A DNA stretch of 64,000 bases from Edwardsiella piscicida (GCF_001896205.1 NZ_MPNU01000001.1:609292-673291), one strand, 5' to 3'. Positions 1 through 9,628 are shown, counted from the first letter of the stretch. Notes: generated from the letters alone by a model not told the origin. Numbers and translations are program-made.

Positions 1-29
1 TATTGCGTTAAGAGAGAAGGATTAAAGTT

Positions 30-755
30 ATGGCTACGCCGCATATTAATGCCGAAATGGGTGATTTTGCCGATGTCGTTCTGATGCCGGGCGATCCGCT
101 GCGTGCGAAACACATTGCAGAAACCTTTTTGCAGGATGTCCGCCAGGTCAACAACGTGCGCGGTATGCTGGGGTTCACCGGGACCTATAAGGGCCGTAAG
201 ATCTCCGTTATGGGCCATGGCATGGGGATCCCTTCCTGCTCCATCTATGCCAAAGAGCTGATCACCGACTTCGGCGTGAAGAAAATCATCCGCGTAGGCT
301 CCTGCGGCGCCGTCCGTATGGACGTGAAGCTGCGCGACGTCGTGATCGGTATGGGCGCCTGCACCGACTCCAAGGTGAACCGTCTGCGCTTTAAAGACAA
401 CGACTTTGCCGCCATCGCTGACTTCGACATGGTGCGTAATGCGGCCGATGCCGCCAAGGCGAAGGGGATCGATGTCCGCGTGGGCAACCTGTTCTCCGCC
501 GATCTGTTCTACTCTCCGGATCCGACCATGTTCGACGTGATGGAGAAATATGGCATTCTGGGCGTAGAGATGGAAGCCGCCGGGATCTACGGCGTAGCCG
601 CGGAGTTTGGCGCGAAAGCGCTGACCATCTGCACCGTTTCTGACCATATCCGTACCCACGAGCAGACCACGGCCGCGGAGCGTCAGACGACGTTCAACGA
701 CATGATCGAAATCGCGCTGGAGTCTGTGCTGCTGGGTGACCAGGAGCAGGCATAA
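30..755 (+). CDS. deoD: Purine nucleoside phosphorylase DeoD-type
   Basis: Cytoplasmic enzyme that phosphorolyses purine (deoxy)ribonucleosides to free base and pentose 1-phosphate in nucleoside salvage. The 241 aa product (E. coli 239) begins [20 protein letters not shown] and keeps the phosphate-binding [10 protein letters not shown] stretch, the MGHGMGIPS segment, the VEMEAAG segment that contacts the ribose, and the SDHIRTHE active-site loop. The start is preceded by an AGAAGGA Shine-Dalgarno. In enterobacteria it is the last gene of deoCABD; the window begins just upstream, so the rest of that operon is presumably to the left. A strong terminator follows. Confidence 0.97.
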   Translation: MATPHINAEMGDFADVVLMPGDPLRAKHIAETFLQDVRQVNNVRGMLGFTGTYKGRKISVMGHGMGIPSCSIYAKELITDFGVKKIIRVGSCGAVRMDVKLRDVVIGMGACTDSKVNRLRFKDNDFAAIADFDMVRNAADAAKAKGIDVRVGNLFSADLFYSPDPTMFDVMEKYGILGVEMEAAGIYGVAAEFGAKALTICTVSDHIRTHEQTTAAERQTTFNDMIEIALESVLLGDQEQA

Positions 756-780
756 CGCGCAGCGCGTTCGCCGCGAGCGT

Positions 781-808
781 AAGGGGACCCTAGGGGTCCC
801 CTTTTTGT
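781..808 (+). terminator. Rho-independent terminator of deoD
   Basis: A GGGGACC/GGTCCCC stem with a very short loop is followed by a T-rich tract. It closes the deo operon before the cybC promoter region. Confidence 0.85.
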
Positions 809-927
809 TTTTGTGCAGCGATAGGTAATACCATCATCGTTGCTTCTGTCAGAGGCTTGCCTATTTCCCCTAGACTCTTTATGTTTATTAGCGTGATTAA
901 ATGTTAATAAAACGTGAGGGTGTAAGC

Positions 928-1314
928 ATGCGTAAGAGCGTATTGGCATTGGCGGGTTTGGCGATGATGGCGGGCAGTGCCCTGGCACAGGCGGCCAGCG
1001 TAAGCGAAGATATGGATGTCATCAATCAAAGCTATCGACAGGCGCAGCAGGCAACGACGGCGCAGGACTTTAAGCAGGCGCTGACGGCGATGCGTGCGGC
1101 GGCGACGGCGGCGAAGTCAGAGGCACCCAGCAAGCTGCAGGGACAGGCGTCTGACAGTGCGGACATGAAGGATTATCGTCACGGTCTGGATCTGCTGATC
1201 GGTCAGATAGACAAGGCGGAGAAGCTGGCGGACGCTGGCCAGCTGGATCAGGCGAAGACCGAGGCGCAGCAGATGCTGCAGACGCGCAACGTCTACCATA
1301 AAAAGTACCGTTAA
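928..1314 (+). CDS. cybC: Soluble cytochrome b562
   Basis: Small periplasmic four-helix-bundle haem protein presumed to carry electrons; its physiological partner is not firmly known in the family. The 128 aa product starts MRKSVLALAGLAM and has a typical signal peptide ending near ALAQA. The haem ligands match family positions: a Met early in the mature protein (SEDMDVIN) and a His near the C-terminus (RNVYHKKYR). No CXXCH motif is present, so haem is non-covalent. An upstream in-frame start at 901 would add nine residues ahead of the signal peptide; 928 is chosen by homology. The b561-like gene starts seven bases downstream, implying co-transcription. Confidence 0.93.
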   Translation: MRKSVLALAGLAMMAGSALAQAASVSEDMDVINQSYRQAQQATTAQDFKQALTAMRAAATAAKSEAPSKLQGQASDSADMKDYRHGLDLLIGQIDKAEKLADAGQLDQAKTEAQQMLQTRNVYHKKYR

Positions 1315-1320
1315 GCCTCG

Positions 1321-1830
1321 ATGCATTGGGATGCCGTCGTGCGCCTGACGCACTGGAGCGTGGCGCTGGGCTTTCTGTGTAACCGCCTGTATCTGACGGT
1401 GCCCGGTAGTACGCCGCACCAGCTCATTGGCCTGATGGTTGCCGGGCTGGTGCTGCTGCGCCTGCTGTGGGGCGTGACGTGGGCGCGTGGGGCGGCGCGT
1501 CTGTCGGCGTTCATTCCAACGCCGAGTGCGCTGATCCACCATCTGCATGAGCTGCGCACCCGTACGGTGCCGCAGGCGCCGCACCACAACCCATTGGGCG
1601 CAATCGGTATCTGGGCAACCTGGCTGCTGCTGTTACTGATTGCGCTGACGGGCTGGGGGCAGGGGAACGACCTGGCTTTTCGCTGGCCGCTGGACGTATG
1701 GCATGTTTGGTTGGTCGATGCGTTGACGCTGGTGGTTTGCGTGCACATCGCGGCGGTATTTGCGATGTCGTTTTGGCTGCGGCGGAATCTGATCGGCGCG
1801 ATGCTGCCGGGGCGCCGCGGCGGGGAGTAG
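1321..1830 (+). CDS. Cytochrome b561-family membrane protein
   Basis: A 169 aa integral membrane protein with about four hydrophobic segments and histidines placed as in the bacterial cytochrome b561/Ni-hydrogenase cytochrome b family: RLTHWSVA near residue 11, TPHQLIG near 33, VWHVWL in the third segment and VVCVHIAA in the fourth. It probably binds two b haems and moves electrons between quinol and a periplasmic acceptor. Its start lies seven bases after the cybC stop, so the neighbouring b562 is an obvious candidate partner (inference). There is no clear separate Shine-Dalgarno, suggesting translational coupling. The natural substrate is unknown. Confidence 0.85.
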   Translation: MHWDAVVRLTHWSVALGFLCNRLYLTVPGSTPHQLIGLMVAGLVLLRLLWGVTWARGAARLSAFIPTPSALIHHLHELRTRTVPQAPHHNPLGAIGIWATWLLLLLIALTGWGQGNDLAFRWPLDVWHVWLVDALTLVVCVHIAAVFAMSFWLRRNLIGAMLPGRRGGE

Positions 1831-1865
1831 GTCGTCGTAAACGCCCGCCGCGGCGGGCGTGAGCC

Positions 1866-2276
1866 TTAGCGCAGCAGCTCGCCGGCCGCCTCCGGCTGGT
1901 ACAGCAGCGCCAGCACTTCAATATGGGTCTGATTGCCGTTGGGCAGCGTCCAGCGAATCGCGTCGCCGACGCGCAGCCCCAGCAGCGCGGCGCCGATCGG
2001 CGCCATCACGGACAGACCGTCTTCAGCGCTATCCTGCAGATGGGGATACACCAGGGTGCGGACATGCTCTTCATTGGTATTCAGATCGCGGAAGCGTACG
2101 CGGCTGTTCATGGTCACGACGTCGGCGGGCATCGCCGCCGGTGCCAGCAGCTGGGCGCGATCGAGCTCTTCATTCAGCGCCTGGGCGACGGGCTGAGCGG
2201 CAAAGGCCGGCCGCTCCAGCAGCCTGTCGAGGCGTTCAGCGTCCAATTCATTGATGATAATGGCTGGTCGGGACAT
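1866..2276 (-). CDS. rnk: Regulator of nucleoside diphosphate kinase
   Basis: Rnk is a GreA/GreB-like secondary-channel factor that binds RNA polymerase; overexpression in E. coli restores nucleoside diphosphate kinase levels. The product is 136 aa, the same length as E. coli Rnk, starting [20 protein letters not shown]. It contains a short N-terminal coiled coil and a GreA-C-like FKBP fold ([13 protein letters not shown]). An upstream in-frame ATG at 2321 would add 15 residues not found in the family. It is convergent with the b561 gene; a GC-rich hairpin at about 1839-1860 separates them. Confidence 0.93.
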   Translation of the reverse strand: MSRPAIIINELDAERLDRLLERPAFAAQPVAQALNEELDRAQLLAPAAMPADVVTMNSRVRFRDLNTNEEHVRTLVYPHLQDSAEDGLSVMAPIGAALLGLRVGDAIRWTLPNGNQTHIEVLALLYQPEAAGELLR

Positions 2277-2445
2277 TGTTCTCTCCATGGTATGACGCAT
2301 GGCTGCGTCCTGTCTCGTCACAAAAGAAAACCCTCACCGTTCCGACATGGGCGGCGAGGGCTATTCATGATGCGATCATAGTAAGCCGATAGGGCTTTTA
2401 AAAGAGAGCTGGCTCACAAATTGGGGAGTCCCCGGCCGGCCGGGG

Positions 2446-2718
2446 CTACTCTTCGTCGAAGCCGGCGTTGAATAGCGAGACGACGGCGTCCAGCGCCTGG
2501 CGCTCGTCTGGGCCGGTGGCCTGAATCTCTATCTGCCCCCCCTGCGCGGAGTCGAGCATCAGTAGGGCTATCACGCTGTTGGCTTCGGCCTCGATGCCGT
2601 TTTCATTGCGCAGAATGACGTCGGCATCGAAGGTTTGCACCAGCTCGAACAGCTTCATGGCCGGGCGGGCATGCATACCCAGGCGGTTTTTGATCTCTAC
2701 GGTTTGCGTCACGCTCAT
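2446..2718 (-). CDS. npr: Phosphocarrier protein NPr of the nitrogen PTS
   Basis: HPr-like cytoplasmic phosphocarrier that passes phosphate from EI-Ntr (PtsP) to EIIA-Ntr (PtsN). The 90 aa product matches the family length, and the phosphorylated histidine lies in [15 protein letters not shown] (His16). The gene is the last of the rpoN-linked group hpf-ptsN-rapZ-npr and begins only seven bases after rapZ. The set couples nitrogen/potassium status and cell-wall amino-sugar synthesis. Confidence 0.96.
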   Translation of the reverse strand: MSVTQTVEIKNRLGMHARPAMKLFELVQTFDADVILRNENGIEAEANSVIALLMLDSAQGGQIEIQATGPDERQALDAVVSLFNAGFDEE

Positions 2719-2725
2719 GGTCGGC

Positions 2726-3577
2726 CTACCTGCGTTTTTCCAGGGTGCGGTGACGGGACTGCACGTTCTTGCCGCGCGAGCGGAAGTAGTCCGCCAGCTG
2801 CTCGGCGACGTAGACCGAGCGGTGCTTACCGCCGGTGCAGCCGATGGCTACCGTCAGGTAGCTACGGTTATTGTTCTCCAGCGCCGGCAGCCACTGTTCA
2901 AGGTAGCTGCGGGTCTGGTAGATAAAGTTGTGTACCTCGGTGTGGCGATCGAGGAACGCCGCCACCGGTTTATCTAGCCCGGTCATCGGCCGCAGCTTGG
3001 GATCCCAGTGGGGGTTAGGCAGGAAACGGACATCGAAAACATAGTCGGCGTCGATGGGAATACCGTGTTTAAAGCCGAAGGATTCGAATACCATGGTCAG
3101 CTCGCGCTCGCGCTTGCCCAGCAGACGGGCGCGCAGCATCTCCGCCAGCTCATGCACCGACATTTCCGACGTGTCGATGATGAGATCGGCGCGGGAACGC
3201 AGCGGCTCCAGCAGCTCGTTCTCCTGATCGATGGCGTTTTCCAACGACAGGTTTTTGCTGGACAGAGGATGTAGGCGCCGGGTATCGCTGTAGCGGCGGA
3301 TCAGCGTATTGCGATCGGCATCAAGGAACAGCAGCTGCGGCGTAAAGCTCTCCGGCAGATGGTCCATCGCCGTTTCCAGCACCTCCGGCGATTCGGGCAT
3401 GTTACGTACGTCAATGCTGACCGCCGCGGAGGTATCCCGGGTGGCCAGCGTGCGCGCCAGCTCCGGCAGTAGCTCGACCGGTAGGTTATCGACGCAGTAG
3501 AATCCCATATCTTCCAAGGCGCGTAAGGCCACGGATTTCCCTGAACCGGAACGGCCGCTGACAATCATCAGCACCAT
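2726..3577 (-). CDS. rapZ: RNase adapter protein RapZ
   Basis: Binds the small RNA GlmZ and presents it to RNase E, so setting glucosamine-6-phosphate synthase (GlmS) levels. The 283 aa product has an N-terminal P-loop (GRSGSGKS, residues 8-15) and the conserved C-terminal domain with [14 protein letters not shown], followed by the basic C-terminal tail ending RHRTLEKRR that contributes to RNA binding. Length and order match E. coli RapZ (284 aa). It lies between ptsN and npr. Confidence 0.96.
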
Positions 3578-3685
3578 ATCACCACTCCCCTGTTGTTATT
3601 GTTACGCGGGTCGGTATTGCCTGCCCACTCATCATACTATCAAGCCCGGATCGTCAGCGATAGCCTCGGATCGCGCTGGCGAGGA

Positions 3686-4150
3686 TCATTCGGTGATGAT
3701 CTGGTACAGATCTTCATCGCTTTGCGCCGCGCGCAGGCGGCGGCAAACGCCCTTATCCGAGAGCTTTTGTGCCATCAGCGATAGGGTTTGCAGGTGTGTT
3801 TTGCACTGATCTGCCGGTACCAGCAGGGCAAACAGCAGGTCGACCGGCTGATTGTCAATGGCGTCGAAGTTGATAGGCTGATCGAGGTGAATAAAGACGG
3901 CGATGGCGCGCAGGGTATCCTCTTCCAGCTTGCCGTGGGGGATAGCGATCCCGTTGCCGATCCCGGTACTGCCCATGCGCTCCCGGGTCAGGATGGCGTC
4001 GAAGACGACCTGAGTCGGCAGGTTGAGCTGGGCGGCAGCCAGTTCGCTGATGATTTCCAATACGCGCTTCTTGCTGGCGCAGTGGACGGCGTTGCGCGTG
4101 CATTCAGGAGTCAGCACGACGCTTAAGGGCATAGTTAAGTCATTACTCAT
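3686..4150 (-). CDS. ptsN: Nitrogen-regulatory PTS EIIA component
   Basis: EIIA-Ntr, the terminal acceptor of the nitrogen PTS; in its unphosphorylated form it is known in E. coli to control the Trk and Kdp potassium systems. The 154 aa protein has the EIIA-fructose fold and the active histidine in GIGNGIAIPHGK (His72 here). It is a little shorter than E. coli PtsN (163 aa), the difference being at the termini. A 108-base gap separates it from rapZ, leaving room for an internal promoter. Confidence 0.95.
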   Translation of the reverse strand: MSNDLTMPLSVVLTPECTRNAVHCASKKRVLEIISELAAAQLNLPTQVVFDAILTRERMGSTGIGNGIAIPHGKLEEDTLRAIAVFIHLDQPINFDAIDNQPVDLLFALLVPADQCKTHLQTLSLMAQKLSDKGVCRRLRAAQSDEDLYQIITE

Positions 4151-4208
4151 GGTGTTTTTTCAAAAAGGCTGCTGTGTGCCGGCGACGCGGAGCCCCTAAG
4201 GCTTAAAC

Positions 4209-4258
4209 GGCCCACCCTTGCAGGGTAGGCCGCCGGTCGGTAGGCTGGCGTGCCAGCC
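4209..4258. repeat. Two tandem perfect hairpins between hpf and ptsN
   Basis: The 119-base gap holds two short inverted repeats side by side: GGCC-c-ACCCT-tgc-AGGGT-a-GGCC at 4209-4231 and GGCTGGC-gt-GCCAGCC at 4243-4258. Neither is followed by a T tract on the minus (coding) strand, so they look more like mRNA-stabilising or processing structures than terminators. Confidence 0.5.
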
Positions 4259-4269
4259 ATAAGGCAGTG

Positions 4270-4557
4270 TTAATGTTGTTTCAGTTTGTCTTTATGCTTG
4301 TTTAACTGGCGGGCCAGTTTGTCTATCAGGATATCGATAGCGGCGTACATGTCTTCCTGCTGGGCCGAGGCGTGCAGCTCTCCCCCGTTGATAAACACCG
4401 TTGCTTCGGCGATATGATCGACCTTTTCAATACTGAGAGTGACGTTGACCTGATTGATCCGGTCAAAATACTGCTCAAGTTTGGCAAATTTCTCGCTGAC
4501 AAACTGACGGATAGCGTCAGTAATTTCAAGATGGTGTCCAGTAATGTTGAGCTGCAT
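4270..4557 (-). CDS. hpf: Ribosome hibernation promoting factor
   Basis: Short-type HPF binds the 30S decoding region and helps form 100S ribosome dimers in stationary phase. The 95 aa product MQLNITGHHLEITDAIRQFV equals E. coli HPF in length and shows the conserved SEKFAKLEQYFDRI and INGGELHASAQQEDMYAAID segments. Two ATGs are adjacent (4560 and 4557); an AAGGA lies four bases before the first and seven before the second, so the second is preferred. It is directly downstream of rpoN. Confidence 0.95.
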   Translation of the reverse strand: MQLNITGHHLEITDAIRQFVSEKFAKLEQYFDRINQVNVTLSIEKVDHIAEATVFINGGELHASAQQEDMYAAIDILIDKLARQLNKHKDKLKQH

Positions 4558-4578
4558 CATGTCTTCCTTCTCGGTGTG

Positions 4579-6048
4579 TCACACCAGCTGCTTACGCTGG
4601 TTAGACGGTGGAATGGACAAAGACTCTCGGTATTTTGCAACGGTACGCCGGGCGACCATGATACCCTGATCCGCCAGCAGGGTGGTAAGTTTGCTGTCGC
4701 TCAGAGGCTTCGCCGGATTTTCCGCCGCTATCAGTTTCTTCACCAGTGCCCGGATCGCCGTGGAGGAGGCTTCGCCACCATCCTCGGTATTGACGTGGCT
4801 GGAGAAGAAATACTTCAGTTCAAAGATCCCCCGCGGGCTGTGCAGGAACTTCTGCGTCGTCACGCGGGAAATCGTCGACTCATGCATCTCTACCTGCTGC
4901 GCGATGTCGGCCAGCACCATGGGCTTCATCGACTCTGCGCCGTGCTCGAAAAACGCCTGCTGCTGTTCGACGATACAGCGGGATACCTTCAGCAGGGTAT
5001 CGTTACGGCTTTCCAGGCTCTTAATCAGCCACTTGGCCTCCTGCAGATTGCTGCGGATAAACTGGCTATCGCTGTCGCTGCGTGCCTGGGCGCCCAGCGC
5101 CGCGTAGCGCTGGTTAATGTGCAGGCGCGGGACGCTGTCCTGATTGAGCTCGACTACCCAGCGTCCCTGGTGCTTATGGACCAGCACGTCGGGGATAACG
5201 TAGTCGGACTCGCCGGTATTAATCGAGAGCCCTGGCCGCGGGTCGAGGCTCTGAATGAGCTGCATCGCCTCCTTGAGCACCTCTTCCTTTAGCTTAGTCG
5301 AACGCATCAGATTTCGGAAATCGTGATTGCCCAGCAGATCGAGATGGCGATCGACAATGCTGCGCGCCTCGTTTAAATAGGGGGTATCTGGCGCAAACTG
5401 GGAGAGCTGCACCAGCAGGCAGTCCCGCAGGTCGCGGGCGGCAACCCCGACGGGATCGAAACGCTGAATGCGCTTTAGGACGGCTTCGACCTCCTCCGGC
5501 AGCGCGTGCTCATCGCCGAGGCTCTCTAGGATCTCCTCCAGCGAGGCCGTGAGGTAGCCGGTGTCATCGACGGCATCCACGATGGCGGTCGCAATGGCCA
5601 GATCCGTTTCGCTGAAGGGGGTAAGCTCGACCTGCCACATCAGGTAATCCTGCAGGGTCTGGGTCGTTTCCCCCTGAAACACCGGCAGTTCGTCGTCGTG
5701 GTAGTCGGTTCCTGTTCCTGAGGGGGTGCCGGCGGTGTAAATTTCATCCCAGCTGGCGTCCAGCGGCAGCTCATCCGGCATTTCGCGCTGTTCTAGCGCA
5801 TCGCGGGTATCAAGCGGGTCGTCGTCATCGCGTGCGTCGGCATCATCCTGCACGCGCTCGTCGTCGGCGCTATCGCCGTCGGCTTCGTCATTCGGCTCCA
5901 GTTGCTCCAGCAGCGGGTTACTTTCCAGCGCCTGCTGGATCTCTTGCTGTAGCTCCAGCGTAGAGAGCTGCAGCAGGCGGATAGCCTGTTGCAGCTGTGG
6001 CGTCATGGCCAGCTGCTGGCTGAGTCTGAGTTGCAAGCCTTGCTTCAT
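4579..6048 (-). CDS. rpoN: RNA polymerase sigma-54 factor
   Basis: Sigma factor for nitrogen-regulated and other enhancer-dependent promoters. The 489 aa product begins [23 protein letters not shown], the activator-interacting region I. An acidic region II (about residues 55-110) follows, then the core-binding region and a C-terminal RpoN box ([10 protein letters not shown]) that reads the -24 element. Upstream in-frame codons reach 6135 but add 29 residues unrelated to the family start. hpf follows 21 bases downstream; lptB lies 124 bases upstream, so rpoN may have its own promoter as well as reading through from lptB. Confidence 0.97.
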   Translation of the reverse strand: MKQGLQLRLSQQLAMTPQLQQAIRLLQLSTLELQQEIQQALESNPLLEQLEPNDEADGDSADDERVQDDADARDDDDPLDTRDALEQREMPDELPLDASWDEIYTAGTPSGTGTDYHDDELPVFQGETTQTLQDYLMWQVELTPFSETDLAIATAIVDAVDDTGYLTASLEEILESLGDEHALPEEVEAVLKRIQRFDPVGVAARDLRDCLLVQLSQFAPDTPYLNEARSIVDRHLDLLGNHDFRNLMRSTKLKEEVLKEAMQLIQSLDPRPGLSINTGESDYVIPDVLVHKHQGRWVVELNQDSVPRLHINQRYAALGAQARSDSDSQFIRSNLQEAKWLIKSLESRNDTLLKVSRCIVEQQQAFFEHGAESMKPMVLADIAQQVEMHESTISRVTTQKFLHSPRGIFELKYFFSSHVNTEDGGEASSTAIRALVKKLIAAENPAKPLSDSKLTTLLADQGIMVARRTVAKYRESLSIPPSNQRKQLV

Positions 6049-6172
6049 AATCGCGCGTTCTGTTCCTTGATTGCTGACAGTGGTGGCCGGTGGTGCGCAG
6101 CGGCGCTCGCCGGCGAAAAAACAAAGAGTCGGCATGGCAAGGCGCCCCTAGCGGATATGACGCCTCGCCAAT

Positions 6173-6898
6173 TTACAGCCGGAACTCTTCACCCAGATAG
6201 ACGCGTTTGACCTGTTCGTCGGCCAGGATCTCGTCGGGAGAGCCGTAGGCTATCAGATTACCCTGGCTGACGATGTAGGCCCGCTCGCACACGTCCAGCG
6301 TTTCACGCACGTTGTGGTCGGTGATCAGCACCCCGAGGCCGCGATCGCGGAGGTGCTCGATAATTTTTTTGATATCGATAACGGAGATGGGATCCACCCC
6401 GGCAAAGGGTTCGTCCAGCAGAATAAACTTGGGGTTGGCGGCCAGCGCGCGGGCTATCTCCACCCGGCGCCGTTCGCCGCCGGAGAGGGATTGCCCCAGG
6501 TTATCGCGCAGATGGGCGATATGAAACTCTTCCAGCAGCTCATCGGCCCGATCGGCGCGCTGCTCTGCGTTGAGATCGTCGCGGATCTCCAGCACGGCCA
6601 TCAGGTTATCGTAAACGCTCAGGCGGCGGAAAATGGAGGCCTCCTGCGGCAGATAGCCGATGCCGCGACGGGCGCGGGCGTGCAGCGGCAGCAGGCTGAT
6701 GTCATCGTCATCGATGATGATGCGCCCGGCATCGCGCGGCACGATACCGACCACCATGTAGAAGGTGGTGGTCTTTCCGGCGCCGTTCGGGCCGAGCAGG
6801 CCGACGATCTCGCCGGAGTTTACCGTCAGACTGACGTTCTCTACGACCCTGCGCCCTTTATAGGACTTGGCCAGGTTTTCCGCAATTAATCTTGCCAT
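6173..6898 (-). CDS. lptB: LPS export ABC transporter ATP-binding protein LptB
   Basis: Cytoplasmic ATPase that powers extraction of lipopolysaccharide from the inner membrane by LptFG and its push along the LptC-A-D bridge. The 241 aa protein has a Walker [10 protein letters not shown] (residues 36-44), signature LSGGERRR, Walker [14 protein letters not shown] and H-loop ITDHNVRE. The length is identical to E. coli. It starts six bases after lptA in the order lptC-lptA-lptB-rpoN. Confidence 0.97.
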   Translation of the reverse strand: MARLIAENLAKSYKGRRVVENVSLTVNSGEIVGLLGPNGAGKTTTFYMVVGIVPRDAGRIIIDDDDISLLPLHARARRGIGYLPQEASIFRRLSVYDNLMAVLEIRDDLNAEQRADRADELLEEFHIAHLRDNLGQSLSGGERRRVEIARALAANPKFILLDEPFAGVDPISVIDIKKIIEHLRDRGLGVLITDHNVRETLDVCERAYIVSQGNLIAYGSPDEILADEQVKRVYLGEEFRL

Positions 6899-6904
6899 AA
6901 CGAA

Positions 6905-7462
6905 TCAGTTACTCTTCTTCTGAGGCGCCGGTTTGGCGTTGCCTTTATCTTGCAGCTGGGACGGCAGCAGCACGGTCGTTACGCGCTTGCCTTTATCGCT
7001 GAAGGCCTCCATCTGCTGCTGCTTCACCAGATAGGTAATCCGATCGCCCTCGATGTTGCTGTCGAGCTGCTTCAGAAAGGCCTTTCCGGTCAGAATGACA
7101 TAGTCTTTGGCCAGTTCATAGCGCAGCTGTTGGCTGTGACCCTCGACCGGCTTGCCGTTATCCTGCATCTGATAGAAGGTGACCGGGTTACCGTAGGCCT
7201 CAACGATTTCGCTACCCTGCTGTCCGTTAGGGCGGGTGACGACCACCTTATCGGCGGTGATCTTGATGGTGCCTTGGGTCACGATCACGTCGCCGGTGAA
7301 GGTGGCGACGTTGCCCTGCATATCCAGCGACTGCTGCATCGAGTTGATGTGGATCGGCTGATCGGTATCACCGGTAACGGCCAGCGCAGAGGCACTGGCG
7401 CTCAGCAGGGCGCCGGCAAGGATCAGATCACGCAGTTTAAGGGTGCTTGCTTTGAATTTCAT
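6905..7462 (-). CDS. lptA: Periplasmic LPS bridge protein LptA
   Basis: Forms the beta-jellyroll filament that carries LPS across the periplasm between LptC and LptD. The 185 aa precursor has a signal peptide cleaved near ASASALA, then the OstA-N/LptA fold (residues about 35-145) with DQPIHINSMQQSLDMQGNVATF. The tail is rich in Lys, Gln and Pro. Its start overlaps the end of lptC by 26 bases, as in E. coli, implying coupled translation. Confidence 0.96.
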   Translation of the reverse strand: MKFKASTLKLRDLILAGALLSASASALAVTGDTDQPIHINSMQQSLDMQGNVATFTGDVIVTQGTIKITADKVVVTRPNGQQGSEIVEAYGNPVTFYQMQDNGKPVEGHSQQLRYELAKDYVILTGKAFLKQLDSNIEGDRITYLVKQQQMEAFSDKGKRVTTVLLPSQLQDKGNAKPAPQKKSN

Positions 7463-8009
7463 AATAGGTGTTTACCTTGTCAATCAACCGTGCGGTTTTA
7501 TCCCGCATATTTCCGCGCATCTTCAACCCATGAGAGGTGAAATTGCTGCCGTACAGCGTGACCTCATCATCCGAGCTTATGTCCTGAGTAACCAGATTCA
7601 CCTGCGCATTATCGGTGGTAATCCTTTCCAGTTGCGAGGTCGGCGTCAAACTATTGACCTCTACATTTCCATAGAGATACAACATGTTATCGTTCGTTAG
7701 CTTGGCCTTGTCAGCGCGAACGGACCAGGTCGCTGCGGCCTGGGGATCGAAGGTCGTCAGCACCGGCCGGGTAAACCAGGTCACGCCTTGTTCGCTGTAG
7801 TGCTGTACATCCTGCGCCACCAGCTTATAGCTCAGCTTGCCGCTGGGATCGTAGACGACGGTCAGGGTGTGCTGGCTCTGGTAGTTCGGCGTATTGGGAT
7901 CCAGCGTCGTCGGCGCGCCGTCGGGCGAGTTATCCGCCAGATTCCAGCCAATCAGCGCCAGCGCGATCAGGGTCAGCAGGATGATCACCCAGCGTTTGCT
8001 CGTACTCAT
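7437..8009 (-). CDS. lptC: LPS export protein LptC
   Basis: Bitopic inner-membrane protein that receives LPS from LptBFG and hands it to LptA. The 190 aa product starts MSTSKRWVIILLTLIALALIGW, a single N-terminal membrane helix, followed by the periplasmic jellyroll domain. E. coli LptC is 191 aa. An upstream in-frame ATG at 8066 would add 19 residues inside kdsC and is rejected. It overlaps kdsC by four bases. Confidence 0.95.
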   Translation of the reverse strand: MSTSKRWVIILLTLIALALIGWNLADNSPDGAPTTLDPNTPNYQSQHTLTVVYDPSGKLSYKLVAQDVQHYSEQGVTWFTRPVLTTFDPQAAATWSVRADKAKLTNDNMLYLYGNVEVNSLTPTSQLERITTDNAQVNLVTQDISSDDEVTLYGSNFTSHGLKMRGNMRDKTARLIDKVNTYYEIQSKHP

Positions 8010-8572
8010 ATCGACAGCCCTTTGGCTTGATCCAGGTTGCCCTGGGCCTGCAGGATAATGTCGCACAGCTCGCGCACCGCACCGCGGCCGCCGGCGATGC
8101 GGGTGGTGTAGTGCGCGTTGGGCAACAGCAGCGGGTGAGCGTCGGCGACGGCGACGGACAGTCCGACGCGTGCCATCACCGGCCAGTCGATCAGGTCATC
8201 GCCGATATAGGCCGCCTGATGGGGGGCCAGCTGCAGATCGGCCAAGATGCGCTCAAAGGCGATAAGCTTGTCGGACTGCCCCTGATACAGGTGCCGGATA
8301 CCCAGCGTGGCGGCCCGATCGGCCACCAGCTGCGAACTGCGACCTGTGATGATTGCCACGTCAATCCCCTGGGTGACCAGGCAGCGAATGCCATAGCCAT
8401 CGCGGACGTTAAACGCCTTCAGCTCTTCACCCTGGTTGCCCATGTAGATCAGCCCGTCGGATAAGACGCCGTCCACGTCGCAGATCAGCAGGCGGATCTG
8501 CGCGGCGCGCGCCATGACATCGGCGGAAACCGGTCCATAGCAGGTGGCAATCGGGGAGGTATTCTGTTGCAT
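8006..8572 (-). CDS. kdsC: 3-deoxy-D-manno-octulosonate 8-phosphate phosphatase
   Basis: HAD-family phosphatase that hydrolyses Kdo 8-phosphate to Kdo for the LPS inner core. The 188 aa sequence (same as E. coli) contains the nucleophile motif CDVDGVLSDG, the T-containing motif ITGRSSQ, and the metal-binding GDDLIDWPVM. It lacks a large cap domain, as is normal for this tetrameric subfamily. It sits between kdsD (15 bases away) and lptC (four-base overlap), so Kdo synthesis and LPS export are co-expressed. Confidence 0.97.
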   Translation of the reverse strand: MQQNTSPIATCYGPVSADVMARAAQIRLLICDVDGVLSDGLIYMGNQGEELKAFNVRDGYGIRCLVTQGIDVAIITGRSSQLVADRAATLGIRHLYQGQSDKLIAFERILADLQLAPHQAAYIGDDLIDWPVMARVGLSVAVADAHPLLLPNAHYTTRIAGGRGAVRELCDIILQAQGNLDQAKGLSI

Positions 8573-8587
8573 GCAAGCTCCGTTTCT

Positions 8588-9574
8588 TCAGACTACGCCG
8601 GCGCGCAGCATATCATGCATATGCACCACGCCGATCAGCCGATCGTTTTCGGCGACCAGCAGCGAGGTGATGTGGCGATCCTGCATGAGGTTCAGGGCAT
8701 CGACCGCCAGCGCCGTGGGACGAATGCGGATCCCCCCGCGGGTCATGACGTCGGCGATTTTGGCATTATTTAAATCAATGCCCATATCGAATATACGGCG
8801 CAGATCACCGTCGGTAAAGATCCCGTCAATATGTGCATCGGGGCCGCAGATGACCGTCAGCCCCAGGTTTTTGCGGGTGATCTCCAGCAGGGCGTCGCGC
8901 AGCGAGGCCGTTGGCGAGACCGTCGGCACCTCGTCTCCGCTGTGCATAATATCGCTGACGCGCAGCAGCAGCTTGCGGCCCAGCGCGCCGCCGGGGTGAG
9001 ACAGGGCAAAATCTTCCGCGGTGAAGCCGCGCGCCTGCAGCAGCGCCACGGCCAGGGCATCGCCCATCACCAGGGTGGCGGTGGTGCTGGTGGTCGGGGC
9101 CAGGCCCAGCGGGCAGGCCTCCTGCGGAACCCGGATGCACAGGTGGATATCGGCCGCGCGGCCCATGGCGCTGTCCGGATTGTTGGTCATGCAGATCAGC
9201 GTGACGCTCTGGCGCTTAAGGACCGGAATGAGCGCCTGGATCTCTTGGGATTCACCGGAGTTGGAGATAGCCAGCACGACGTCGCGCGGCTCTACCATGC
9301 CCAGGTCGCCATGGCTGGCTTCGCCTGGATGGACAAAAAAGGCGGAGGTGCCGGTACTGGCGAGGGTGGCGGCAATCTTACGCCCGATATGGCCCGATTT
9401 GCCCATCCCCATGACCACTACCTTACCGCTGCAGCGCAGCATGGCCTCACAGGCGCGGCTGAAGTCCTGGTTGATGAAATGGTCCAGCTGCGCCAGTCCT
9501 TCTCGCTCGATACGTAGGACATCTTTCCCTGCCTGCTGAAAATCAAAATCCGGCTGAAATTCCATATGTGACAT
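8588..9574 (-). CDS. kdsD: Arabinose 5-phosphate isomerase
   Basis: Converts ribulose 5-phosphate to arabinose 5-phosphate, the first step toward Kdo. The 328 aa protein has an N-terminal SIS sugar-isomerase domain (MGMGKSGHIGRKIAATLAST; SNSGESQEI) and two C-terminal CBS domains ending in RLIGVVHMHDMLRAGVV. Length and N-terminus (MSHMEFQPDFDFQQAGKDVL) match E. coli KdsD. It is followed by kdsC. Confidence 0.97.
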   Translation of the reverse strand: MSHMEFQPDFDFQQAGKDVLRIEREGLAQLDHFINQDFSRACEAMLRCSGKVVVMGMGKSGHIGRKIAATLASTGTSAFFVHPGEASHGDLGMVEPRDVVLAISNSGESQEIQALIPVLKRQSVTLICMTNNPDSAMGRAADIHLCIRVPQEACPLGLAPTTSTTATLVMGDALAVALLQARGFTAEDFALSHPGGALGRKLLLRVSDIMHSGDEVPTVSPTASLRDALLEITRKNLGLTVICGPDAHIDGIFTDGDLRRIFDMGIDLNNAKIADVMTRGGIRIRPTALAVDALNLMQDRHITSLLVAENDRLIGVVHMHDMLRAGVV

Positions 9575-9628
9575 TTTGTTTTCTCACGTCTCGCAAAACC
9601 ACTGACTCGGCGGATCCTGCCCGGGGAG

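Noticed and set aside
5989..6210. Small plus-strand frame in the rpoN-lptB gap
   Set aside because: It mostly overlaps rpoN antisense and has no Shine-Dalgarno or similarity; treated as non-coding.
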